A stretch of DNA of 64,000 nucleotides from Candidatus Altimarinota bacterium. GTDB lineage: Bacteria > Patescibacteriota > Gracilibacteria > BD1-5 > UBA2023. Position numbers and translations under genes: made by a program. The stretch covers positions 190,338 through 254,337 of the forward strand of contig JAQUEK010000001.1 of assembly GCA_028685185.1 (NCBI GenBank), read 5' to 3'. The notes beneath the pieces were generated by a model that saw nothing but the letters and a program-made list of their open reading frames with translations, had not been told where the DNA came from and made no database searches. Positions 20,370 to 30,083 of the stretch are shown in pieces. Each line of letters starts with the position of its first letter. The first letter of the stretch is position 1.

Positions 20370-21182
20370 TTAAGTTCTGAATTTAGCTTTTTCTATGGCT
20401 TCTATCGCTTGGTTCTGCATTTCATCAGAGATATCATAATTGTGCCATACTTTTTCGATATCTTCATCTCATTCCAAATCCTCAACAAGTTTAATAATTT
20501 TTAATGCTTTGTCAAAATCGGATATTCAAATAGTCGAATTGGCGATATATTCAAGTCAATATTCAGTTATCTCAAGTCATTTCTCTTTAAGGTATTTCAC
20601 TACGCTCGCAAGATCCTGTTTCTGGGAAAGAACTCTTACTGTATCATCTTCCTCAAGGTTATAATCTTCAGCTCCGGATTCGATTATATATTCCTCAATT
20701 TCTTCCAATTTCTTGCCAGAAAGGCTGATATAGCAAACTCACATGAATTTGAACGCAAAATTCGAAACAGATCAAGTCTCTCAAAGGCTTCATCCGTATT
20801 TTGAAAATATATGCCTTATGCTTGATGTTGTCCTGTTTCTGTTATCTGTAAGCGTCTTTGCGATTATTCACACTCATCCGACTCAATATCACTCGTAATA
20901 TATCTCTTGTATCTGGATTCATTCCTTATCTTCTCATGTTCATTTCCTTATCGCTCTAGCTATATTCTCTGACGGAACATTATCTTTTTTGGCTTTTTCA
21001 ATGGCCTCGTGCAAAGTGGGATTCTTATCTGGATCTCATCATTTCTGAGCAGCAAGAGAAATAAGCTTAGCATGTATGGTGAAAGTCTTTCATCTCAAAG
21101 CATTCACAAGAGCCTTTTGTCTCTCGATAACTGGTCATCTTCACATTTTAACTTCAAAATTATGAATTAAATCGGAAAGCAT
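20370..21182 (-). CDS. YebC/PmpR-family translation/transcription factor
   Basis: A 270-residue protein with the YebC layout: N-terminal ALRGKTFTIHAKLISLAAQK, GGDPDKNPTLHEAIEKAKKD, NVPSENIARAIRKGTGE, YYEGYGVGGVGIIAKTLTDN, NRTTSSIRHIFSKYGG (all strongly conserved) and a C-terminal LVEDLEGDEDIEKVWHNYDI. YebC proteins resolve ribosome stalling or regulate transcription. The start could be 21182 or the internal ATG giving MGRGP, which lies closer to the usual N-terminus. It follows the glycosyltransferase gene by 27 nt. Confidence 0.93.
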
Positions 21183-21209
21183 TTTAGCTGAAAAGTCTTT
21201 AAATTCAAA

Positions 21210-22337
21210 CTAAATTTTACTTTCTATGAACTCCATCAGATCCTTTCTGAAAATCGAAACATCAAAATTATATGCATATTCTCTCAATTTTTTCGGCTCA
21301 AATACCATTTTCTCGAATTTATCTATCGCAAGATTAAGGCTTTCAACAGTCTGCTGTTCGAAAAACACTCAAGTCGAAGGCATAAGCTTATGATTTTCCC
21401 TGACAGTTTCAAGGGCACCTCATTTCTTATATGCTATGACAGGAGTTCATGTTGCCATAGCCTCGATAGGCACTATTCAAAAATCCTCTTCAGAAGGAAA
21501 GAATACAGCTTTGGCTTCGCTCATGTATTTATTCCTTTCATCATTATCAAGTCAGAATATCCACTCTATATTAGGTTTTGAGATGGATTTCAATTTTCTG
21601 TATAGTTCGTTATCCGTTGCAGTGGACAAAATTATCTTTTTTCAATTCTCATTGAAAGTATCTACAAGAAGATCGAACTTCTTATATGGAACCATTCTTC
21701 CTACATAAAAATAATAATCTTTCTTTTCTTCTGAAAAAGGAAATGAATCTATGTCTACAGAAGGTGTCATCACAACAGAATCTCTTCTGTAATATTTCCT
21801 TATCCTTCTTTTGGTGTTATCAGAATTCGCAATGAAATAATCAACTCTTTGGGCAGCAGCAAAATCCCATAATCTCAGATTATGTATGATAAGATTCATC
21901 ATGAATATGGCAACAGGATTCAGGATTCAGAATTCCAGCCTTTTGAAATACTCCTTGTAATGGCTCCAGAAATACCTTGTCGGAGTATGACAATAACATA
22001 TATGAAGCGTTTCAGGCTTTGTTATTATTCATTTGCTTTCAGCAGAGCTTAATGAGATAACCAAATCATATTCTCACAGATCGAAAGACTCAAATGCCCT
22101 TGGCCTTAAAAATAATGCCATTTTATGCCTTTTATTGAAAAACGGTATCTTTTGGATGAAGGAGGTTGTGATTTTCCTTCATTCGAATAAGGGGTTTCAC
22201 TTTTGCCAAAATACAGATGTGAATATGTCAGCATTTGGAAAAAGATTCAAGATATCCACCAAGACTTTCTCTCAGCCTCACATATCCTTTATCCAATCGC
22301 AGACTATCGCTGTTTTTATGTTTTCTAACTTGCTCAT
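21210..22337 (-). CDS. Glycosyltransferase family 4 (mannosyltransferase-like)
   Basis: A 375-residue GT-B enzyme. The N-terminus TAIVCDWIKDMGGGEKVLVD and HICYCHTPTRYFWSHYKEY are typical of WbaZ/mannosyltransferase-like GT4 proteins. The C-terminal domain has DYYFYVGRMVPYKKFDLLVD and the nucleotide-sugar motif SEEDFGIVPIEAMATGTPVIAY (E-x7-E region). It probably adds a sugar to a surface glycan or glycolipid at the membrane. It has its own divergent promoter region shared with the coiled-coil gene at 22456. Confidence 0.9.
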
Positions 22338-22399
22338 GGTTTTATATTATTTTTATAAATATATCCATTTTTGCAATTTTGCAAAATTTAGGTCATTTT

Positions 22400-22428
22400 T
22401 TGCATTAAAAAAGGTTATATGCTAAAAT
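22400..22428 (+). promoter_or_regulatory. Promoter for coiled-coil protein gene
   Basis: TTGCAT (22400-22405), 17-nt spacer, TAAAAT (22423-22428), 28 nt before the ATG at 22456. Confidence 0.6.
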
Positions 22429-22455
22429 TTAAACATATAAAAATAAAAATAAGTT

Positions 22456-24240
22456 ATGAGTGAAACCCTTAATGAATGGGCTTGAAAAATAGCATGAAAA
22501 AATATTGAGCTTAAAAAAAGACTGATAGATGATATGACAAAATATTGAAATCAGTATAAAAGCGGCCAAATTACAATAGATGAATATGAGAATTTCTGAA
22601 AAAAATTTAAAGAAATAGCAAGTGACAACTTTTTTTCTCAACAAGAAGCGCTAAGAAATTATGAGCAAAAGAAAAAAGAAGTAATAAGAGAATCTAAAGT
22701 GAAAAAAAAAGGCTTTTTCGAATCTATGAAAAATAAAATCTGAATTTGAACAAAAGTGGAAAAGAAATTTTCTGAAGGTAGTATATTAAATTGAGATTTT
22801 GAAGATAATATATTGCAGATCATATATAATTATGAAATGGATTCAACAAATAATATAGCTAAAAATCTAGATAAAGACAGTATTAAAAAAATGGAGTTGC
22901 TGCTGGAAAAAAGCTTTTTGTGAGATAGATTATTTTACAATAAATTTATGTGAAAAGTAAAAGATCTTATTATAGAAACAAAAAACTGTAATATAAATTT
23001 ACAAGAGGTTGTTAAAAAATTTAAAGGAAAAGAACTTACAAAAGAAAGATTAGGATTAGAAAAAAAGGTTGAGGAAATCCTTTGAAAAGAGAAATGAAGA
23101 AAATTATTCGAACATCTTAATGAAAGACTTACAAACAGCTACTGTACACTTAACATTTATGAGGAAATAGATAATTTCAGTAAAAAAAATAAAATAACAA
23201 TAAATGGTAAGAATATAAAAAAACTGACCGATGTTTTATTGAAATCAAATAAGGAAACCGAATCAAATAAGATAAATTATCTTAAGACAAAATATAAAAT
23301 TTCAGACAAAGAGCTTTTACAAGTAAAAAATAATAAAAAATTAGAAGTATTATTATCAGAAAAATGAGTTACCGAGGAACATAGGAAAATATTCATGGAT
23401 TCTCTCAAAAAACAAAAGAAAGCAGATATTGCAATAGAAAGGAATAAACTTATCAAAAGCACTGAAATCAAAAAAATCATTGAAGAAAAAAAGAAATGAA
23501 AAAGCAATGAAGAAATAATGAGGGAACTTGAGAAAAATAATAAGGAGTTAAGTGAATTCAATAAAAAGGTTGAAAAAGGTATTGATACATTATCTGAAAA
23601 ATCCAAAGCTGAAAATGTAAAACCAGAAACACCTAGAGAAAGTGCACCAGAGAAAAAAAGGCAAGTGATAGAAAATAGCTGATGAAGTTATTCTTCTGTA
23701 GTGAATAGCCTTAATGATCCTGAATTCAAATGAAGAATCGATCTCTGAAGCAATTCTCATCTTACAAAAACAGAAAGCTGAGATTATATCCTGAAGATAT
23801 GAAAAGAGAAGTTCAAAAGCAAAGAAAAGAAAGATATACTGAACATATTGGAGCTTAAAGACCTATGACTTGATTTTCTTTTCCCTCATATGAGAAAGAT
23901 AGAACGTGCAATCAAAAATAATCCTAAAAACATAGGAATATCATTTGATGTGAAAAATTGACTTGATAATGAAGAGAAGAAGAACTTCCTCAAAATTATC
24001 TGAAATGCTTTCATTCCTTGATTCAATGAAAACGCCACAGATATAAGAAATGAATTCAATATCTCAAACATAAATGCGAAAATATCCTCACCTAAAAATA
24101 AGGATCAGAAAATGAAGCATCACACCTGAAAGTTCGAAAGCATAAAAAGCTTGGCTGATTTCTTCTGCTCTGATGATAAGTCGAAGAAAGATGGCTCTAA
24201 ATTCAATATAGATAAACTGCTTGAAAGATTAAGCAGTTAA
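22456..24240 (+). CDS. Large Lys/Glu-rich coiled-coil protein, unknown function
   Basis: A 594-residue protein without signal peptide or TM. Residues 1-400 are highly charged and helical (EKKKEVIRESKVKKKGFFES; KKIIEEKKKGKSNEEIMREL). A Pro/Glu-rich linker (ENVKPETPRESAPEKKRQ) leads to a C-terminal globular domain (about 415-594) with LELKDLGLDFLFPHMRKIER and ISFDVKNGLDNEEKKNF. The architecture is that of a structural or scaffold protein; large orphan coiled-coil proteins of this kind are common in CPR. No homology recognised. Confidence 0.75.
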
Positions 24241-24323
24241 TCTTAAATATACAAATAAAACAAAAAAGCTTTATTTTTCAACTAAAAAAAATATACTCAT
24301 AAAAATAACAATAACATATTTTT

Positions 24324-25382
24324 ATGTGAAATATAATATTTTTACTTTGATATCTTCTTGTATCATTCATACTAACCTTCGCGTTATCACCTTTTTATAT
24401 CAGATTTCTTCATAAGTATAAATTAGGAAAACAAATTAGAGAAGATGCCTTAGTTTGAAAAGCTACTGAATTTGCAAAGCTCCATCAACATAAATTATGA
24501 ACACCTGCTATCTGATGATGAATTATTCTTTTTATGATATTTCTTTTAGTCTTATCCTCAATAATAATCAAATATTATTGAGTTTACATAGAGAATATAT
24601 TTTGAATGGAAATAAAATTTTCTCTTTTTAACAGAAATGAAACCTATCTTCCATTATTTACTTTATTTACTGTAGGAATATTATGACTGGCTGATGATTT
24701 TATCAATATTAAATGAATCTGATGAGCAAAATGAATCAGTGCAAAATTTAAAATGATTTGGCTGATACTATTTGCTTCAGCATGAGCATATTGGTTTTAT
24801 TTCAAATTAGGATATACAAGCTTTAATCTACCATTTTACTGAGATATTAACGTTTGATATTTTTATATCCCTATTTTCATTTTTATAATTATTTCGATGG
24901 CAAATGCTGTAAATATCACAGATTGACTTGATGGTTTAGTATGATGACTTCTTCTTTTTAATTATACTATTTATGCAATCATAACTTATTATCAATCTTT
25001 ATTCATCCTATCAGCAATTTGTATGATAATAGTTTGAGCACTGATCGCTTTTTTATGGTTCAACATAAAACCCGCTCAATTTTATATGTGAGATGTCTGA
25101 GCACTCGCACTGTGAGCAAACCTGTGAATAATGGCTATGATGACAAATACCTTAATAGTATTAATTATCATTTCTTGAATTTATATTATAGAAATACTTT
25201 CAAGCCTTATTCAAGTTACAAGTAAAAAATTAAGAAATTGAAAAAAAATATTTAAGATAGCCCCATTTCATCATCATCTCGAAGCTTGTGGATGGAAAGA
25301 GGAGACAATCGTCATGAGATTCTGGTTGATAGGAATGGTCTTATCAAGTATATGACTTATAGTTAGTTTCCTTTTGAAGTAA
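24324..25382 (+). CDS. mraY: Phospho-N-acetylmuramoyl-pentapeptide transferase
   Basis: A 352-residue polytopic enzyme that transfers phospho-MurNAc-pentapeptide to undecaprenyl phosphate, making lipid I. The key motifs are intact: HKLGTPAIGGGIILF (TPTMGG-like), [10 protein letters not shown] (the catalytic D-D pair), NAVNITDGLDGLVGG, FMGDVGALALGA-like FYMGDVGALALG and [19 protein letters not shown]. About ten TM helices. It stands outside the usual dcw cluster here, with its own promoter-sized gap and a 40-nt palindromic terminator. Confidence 0.96.
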
Positions 25383-25390
25383 TTAATTTT

Positions 25391-25430
25391 AAAAAAACTT
25401 TATAGAATCATGATTCTATAAAGTTTTTTT
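25391..25430. terminator. Bidirectional terminator between mraY and prfA
   Basis: A perfect 40-nt palindrome, 20-bp arms (25391-25410 and 25411-25430), A7 at one end and T7 at the other. It serves convergent mraY and prfA. Confidence 0.92.
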
Positions 25431-25436
25431 TGTTTA

Positions 25437-26522
25437 TTAATCTGATAATCAGCTTCTGTTCAGCTCCTCTAATTTAGCAGTCTGATCAGCTATCGTAAGT
25501 GCTTCGATTATATGTCACAATTTTCACATCATGATTCAAGGAAGGTTGGAGTAACTCTCTCATATCCTATGATCTGTAACCCTGTCTTGCGGAAAATTAT
25601 ATGTCCTTATTTTTTCGCTTCTATCTCAGCTTCATACTTGAGCCAATCTTGCAGCTCAAATCTGAGCAGATCTCTTTTCTTCTTCCATTGCCCAAACTCT
25701 TGCTCTCAAAATCTGCAAAGCCTTTTCCTTATTCTTAAGCTGACTTCTTTGATCCTGACATTCTACGAATAATCCTGAAGGCTTATGTACGATTCTTATA
25801 GCAGACTCAGTTTTATTCACATGCTGTCATCCAGCTCAGCTTGCCCTACAGGCCATTATATCAAGATCCTCATCCTTAAATACAACATCAACTTCATCAA
25901 CTTCAGGTAAAACTGCAACAGTAATAGCACTAGTATGAACCCTTCATTTGCTTTCAGTCTCAGGGATCCTTTGTACTCTATGTGTTCAGGCTTCAAACTT
26001 GAATTTGGAATAAGCTCAATATCAGCTTATTTTCATTATGATTTCCTTGTATCATTCATTCTCGCTTAAAGATTCATCAAGAATTTCCAGTTGAAAACCT
26101 TGTTCTTTAGCGAAAATCATATATGCATTAGATAATTCACGAGCAAACAATGCCGCTTCCTCTCATCCGGTACCTGCCCTGACTTCAAGCATTATATTCT
26201 TTTCGTCATTCTTATCTTTAGGTATAAGCATTATACGAAGTTTCTCTTCGAATTCTTCGATTTTTTTCGTCGAGGTTTCAAATTCTTCCTTTGCCATCTC
26301 TATCATTTCAGAATCTGATTCGTTTTTCAATATAAGCTTGGCTTCTTCAAGATTTTCACATGTTCTCTTATATTCCTTGTAAAGGATTACCGTTTCCTCA
26401 AGATTTTTCTTCTTCTGCATTAATTCCTTAAGTTTTTTTGGGTCGCTATAAACCTCAGGATTTGTAAGTTCCTGTCATAGGTTTTCGTATTCTGTAACCA
26501 GATTGTCTAGTTCAAATTTCAT
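25437..26522 (-). CDS. prfA: Peptide chain release factor 1
   Basis: A 361-residue class-I release factor that recognises UAA and UAG. The stop-reading loop carries P-E-T ([14 protein letters not shown]), the RF1-type PxT motif rather than the RF2 SPF tripeptide. The peptidyl-tRNA hydrolysis motif is [16 protein letters not shown]. The middle codon of GGQ (25827-25829, minus strand) is itself TGA, so functional RF1 requires UGA to be read as Gly. No RF2 gene is present, as expected in a code-25 organism where UGA is not a stop. Divergent from tRNA-Leu(CAA). Confidence 0.97.
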
Positions 26523-26593
26523 AAAATTCTAATTTCATCTTAATAATATAATTGTCATCATAATACTAATTTTTGGTTTAAAGTCTAATTTTT

Positions 26594-26621
26594 TTGACTT
26601 TTGGAAATTTTTAAATAATCT
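26594..26621 (+). promoter_or_regulatory. Promoter of tRNA-Leu(CAA)
   Basis: TTGACT (26594-26599), 16-nt spacer, TAATCT (26616-26621), with the mature tRNA beginning about 40 nt downstream. Confidence 0.55.
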
Positions 26622-26662
26622 ATGTCTCGCTTCTGTTTTTTTCCGGAAAATCAGATGGATTC

Positions 26663-26747
26663 GCCCGGGTGGTGGAATTGGTAGACACGCGGGACTCAAA
26701 ATCCCGTTCTGCGAGGAGTGAGGGTTCGATTCCCTCTCCGGGCACCA
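26663..26747 (+). tRNA. tRNA-Leu (anticodon CAA)
   Basis: 85 nt with acceptor GCCCGGG, long variable arm, anticodon loop CTCAAAA (CAA) on stem GGGA/TCCC, T loop TTCGATT and an encoded CCA. The last 21 nt, counted to 26749, recur with two mismatches at 32198-32218. Confidence 0.96.
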
Positions 26748-26820
26748 AAGAAAGAATCAAGTCAAACTTCCTTCAGGAAGAATAAAATAAGAGATATGTA
26801 CTTTTATCTCGAATTCTTAT

Positions 26821-26856
26821 ATAAAAGAGACTAGGCTTAAGCCTAGTCTCTTTTAT
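26821..26856 (+). terminator. tRNA-Leu(CAA) terminator, perfect palindrome
   Basis: A 36-nt perfect palindrome (18-bp arms) centred at 26838/26839, ending in TTTTAT, about 75 nt after the tRNA. Confidence 0.8.
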
Positions 26857-27037
26857 AATTGATTTTAAATAAAAAGCTGTGGGATATCTTAATTCAAAAA
26901 TAGAATTTAAAAATCTTATTTAGTATTATTTTAAATAAATAGCTTCTTGCAGATTATGATTTTAAGAATTTGATTGAAAAATTGATTCGACATGATTTCA
27001 TATTCCATATTTTTTAAAAAACTAATTTAGTTCTAAA

Positions 27038-27841
27038 CTAGTTTTTTATGAAATTTCAATTTTTATACATTTCAGTATATTTTCAAAGAACGATTCATCT
27101 ATTATTTAACATTTCTTTTTTTTCTTCCATTTCATGATTCATATAAAGTCATATTTCCGGAAATTCCTTGGTTCTTTTCCAGTCATTCGTATAATGTACT
27201 GGAGTTCTTTCATTAAATAAGAGAATTTTACTTAAAGCATATGATTTTAATGAATTTTCATTTACATCTTTATTACATGCAGTTAAAAATCTTGAAAAAA
27301 ATAGCCTTTCAACCATTACATTTCATTTTCATAAATACCTTAAAAGTTCAAGATGCTTCTCTCTGAAATCTGCATATCTTAGTGGAAATGTATTATTTTT
27401 GTTTTCCCAATTAGCATCTAAAATAAAAAAATCAGTTGCAAATCAAACATCTTGTGGGTTATTCATTTCAGGGTTTCACCATGGACAAGTGAAAAGAAAC
27501 TTTGATTCATTTTCCATTAACTTTACTTTTTCATGGATAAAAATTTCATCAATAAGCCATGTATCAGAGGCACTTACAACAACATAGTCACAATCTAATT
27601 CAAGAGCTTTTTTAATTCATTCATCAATTAGATTACTTGCACCTTCAAAATGTCAGGGATTTGATATTTTCAATAAATAATCTTCAAGTGTTTTTTGCGG
27701 GTACCATTCATCTTCTCAATTATAAACATGTATGATTTCAATTTTACCAAATTTTTTCTCCCATAAATGACGTACAATTTCCATTTGTACTAGAGCATCA
27801 TGAATTCTATCATATGTATAAATTACGTATGCTAATTTCAT
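27038..27841 (-). CDS. Putative glycosyltransferase-like protein
   Basis: A 267-residue protein beginning KLAYVIYTYDRIHDALVQME and containing LDCDYVVVSASDTWLIDEIF, a D-x-x-V...SDT pattern resembling the GT-A nucleotide-sugar/metal site. VRHLWEKKFGKIEIIHVYNW lies upstream of that. The remainder has many aromatic residues. Assignment to a GT-A family is tentative. Its start overlaps the stop of the upstream permease gene (TTATGAAATTAG), so they form an operon. An AT-rich hairpin with a T run at 27014-27047 overlaps its stop codon and probably terminates the unit. Confidence 0.5.
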
Positions 27842-28821
27842 AAGTTAGATTTTTTAAAGAATATTTTAGTAAAAATTGTGGAAAATCCTATCTGTACAAG
27901 ATAACTCAGTGCAAAAACCAACATAAAAGAAGTCGAGAAATACTGCGCATAAAGAAAAGAGAATATTAAACCCAGAGTTAAAAATCTTGTTATTCATATC
28001 CAAAAGAGACTTCTGGATTCTGGCGAATCTCAAAGCTTTTTAAAAATAAAAAAATTTATCGTAAACATTATGATATAGACTAAAATTACTAGTCCAAAAA
28101 TTTTACTTAAATATATCAGATTCATATTAAAAACCAGATGTAATTGTTTTAACGCGAATATATAAAAAATTACAGAAAAAGATCATATTTGAGTAAGAAT
28201 GCTTTTTTTACTGATAATAAAACTAGAAATTTTGGGGAATAGATTAAATATTCTTGATAAGATAAACGGAAAAAAAACTAAAACCAGAAGTCAACTAAAA
28301 GGACTTACTCATCATTCTGTTGAATTTCAGCAACTAAAATTCTTGGTCAATTCTGTAGCATCACAAGAAAATTCTGCAGGATTTATCATAAATTCATGTC
28401 CTATTTTTTGCAAATAAAAATCAAGTGGAAAAAATATGACAGTAAAAATCAATAGATTCAAAACAAAAAGATTGAATCATAACTTCGTATTGGCTCAAGT
28501 TTTAGTAATCCAGCTCATCACAAGTCATCATCAGCTAAGCAGGCTAAGCAATAAAAAAGCATAGAGCACTGAAGACTTGCCAAAAATCAAATAAGCTAAC
28601 CCGATTCAAACAACAGGAAATATCAAGTAATTTATAATCAGATTAAGATAAAAAAATTTTGGAAATTTCTTGATGATCAGTAAATCCTTGTAATGTATTT
28701 CCATTAGAGGCGGTAAAATAAGAAAAACTGCTGCTATTATACAAAGTACAGAGGTAAAAGGTATTCATCAAAATAAGTAATTTACAATGATTCAAGATAA
28801 TATTGCCATAAGGTTAACCAT
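27832..28821 (-). CDS. BASS/ACR3-type membrane permease
   Basis: A 329-residue protein with about nine to ten TM segments. LILPPLMEIHYKDLL, then INYLIFPVVGIGLAYLIFG and the conserved unwound-helix region LLSLLSGGGLVMSWITKTGA, followed by NTKLGFNLFVLNLLIF, resemble arsenite efflux ACR3 and bile-acid:sodium symporters (consensus PCaamvivWt.lAkGN). The Cys and Asn of true ACR3 are not evident, so the substrate is open. It overlaps the following gene by 10 nt. Confidence 0.6.
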
Positions 28822-28947
28822 ATTTTTTATTTAGTTATATATTTACTAATAAATATATTTAAATATAGTTATTTAACAAGAAAAATATCTTGCAAATGAA
28901 ATATATTTCATTATAATGAAACCTGTTTAATAATTAATTAAATTGTA

Positions 28948-29220
28948 ATGCCTAGAAATTGTAAGATAAGAACTATAAATCATAAGTTGCAAAGTAATTT
29001 CTTTAAGCCAAATGGAATTCCTCTTCATGAATTAGATATAAAAGAAGTTGGATCAGATGAAATTGAAGCACTAAGACTAGCTTACATTGAATGACTAAAT
29101 ATGGTAGATTGAGCTGTCAAAATGTGAATATCAGGTCCTACTTTCAATAGAATCCTTAATTCATGAATTACAAAAATCGCTGACGCTATAATTAATTCTA
29201 AGGCAATTAAAATTAGATAA
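28948..29220 (+). CDS. UPF0251/DUF134 putative DNA-binding protein
   Basis: A 90-residue protein matching the UPF0251 pattern: an N-terminal P-R-N-C segment, FKPNGIPLHELDIKEVGSDE, IEALRLAYIEGLNMVDGAVK, MGISGPTFNRILNSGITKIA and DAIINSKAIKI. It carries a sigma-70 region-4-like helix-turn-helix. Genes of this family often stand next to MPGRD-type Gly-rich proteins, and such a gene follows 38 nt downstream here. Confidence 0.9.
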
Positions 29221-29258
29221 TTATTCAGCAATTTATTTATTTTTTAATTTGAAATATT

Positions 29259-29489
29259 ATGCCAAATAGAGATAGGACTTGACCAAATGGTCAAGGAAGT
29301 AAGACTTGAAGATGAATGTGAGAATGTATAAATAATATAGATGATACTTCAGAAAATGAATTATTAGAAAAAATTCATTGTTGTAAAGATAATAAGGAAG
29401 CTACATTTTGAAAAAGAGATAGAACATGATATTGAATATGAAGATGAGCTTGAAAAAATTGAAATTGAATAAGATGTTGTGGCAGATAA
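29259..29489 (+). CDS. DUF5320-type Gly-rich small protein
   Basis: A 76-residue protein opening MPNRDRTGPNGQGSKTGRGM, clearly related to the MPGRDGTGPMGxGPMTGRGxG start of DUF5320 proteins. A C-terminal Gly/Arg-rich segment (GKRDRTGYGIGRGAGKNGNG) ends CCGR. Many of its glycines are TGA, giving a very high TGA density. The family is usually found with DUF134 and dinitrogenase-cofactor-like (NifX/NifB) proteins in anaerobes; none of the latter is visible here. Function unknown. Confidence 0.88.
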
Positions 29490-29494
29490 GTTAA

Positions 29495-29529
29495 ATGATA
29501 AACTAGTAGATTATTTTTTAGTTTATCAT
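29495..29529 (+). terminator. Terminator-like hairpin after DUF5320 gene
   Basis: TGATAAACTA (29496-29505) pairs with TAGTTTATCA (29519-29528) across a T-rich loop; only a weak T tail follows. Confidence 0.5.
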
Positions 29530-29550
29530 AATAATTTTTAAAAAAATATT

Positions 29551-29847
29551 ATGAATAGTCCTAATTCAAAAGTTGTTATTCCTTTTTGAGTAGTTGAAAA
29601 ATATTATTTTTGATGAGTTAATGGTTTTTTAACTGATTTTAAAGACAAGATTAATATATTATTAGATGATAAAAATATTCACATAAAATGAAGTCAATAT
29701 TTTCCTGAATGTACAAATTTAATTGATTTTTGGAGGAATAGATGAGTGAAGGTTTTTAAGATGAAAGATTGAGAGATAGTATGGGATGAGATTTGTTTTG
29801 TAGATGAAAATGGGAAAATTCCTAATTATAGGTGTGACTGGATTTAA
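29551..29847 (+). CDS. Uncharacterised small protein, 98 aa
   Basis: Opens MNSPNSKVVIPFGVVEKYYFG, ends IPNYRCDWI. Aromatic-rich, probably a small globular beta-containing domain; no TM or signal peptide. Several glycines are TGA, so it belongs to the resident code. An A/T hairpin with a T tail (29988-30013) follows. No family recognised. Confidence 0.6.
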
Positions 29848-29987
29848 TTTTTTATTTTTAAAACTGCTTTTTCAGTTATCTTCATTATCTTCAAAATAAT
29901 TAATGATGATATCATAAATAAAGAAAGATTCTTGTCCTGAAAAAAGTTTTATACAATTCTTCTCTGATATCATCAAAGAAATATTAA

Positions 29988-30013
29988 AAATATCCTTAAT
30001 CAGGATATTTTTT
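29988..30013 (+). terminator. Terminator-like hairpin
   Basis: AAATATCCT (29988-29996) pairs with AGGATATTT (30002-30010), followed by TTT. It probably ends the unit containing 29551-29847. Confidence 0.6.
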
Positions 30014-30053
30014 GATCAAAAAAACTTCCTTTGGCGCACGCCAAAGGAAGTTT
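30014..30053 (-). terminator. GC-rich terminator of the chemoreceptor gene
   Basis: AAACTTCCTTTGGC (30022-30035), loop GCAC, GCCAAAGGAAGTTT (30040-30053). On the minus strand the stem runs into T7. It is more GC-rich than other terminators in the window and probably arrived with the receptor gene. Confidence 0.88.
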
Positions 30054-30083
30054 CTGAAAACTAAAACATATAAATCATAAAAA

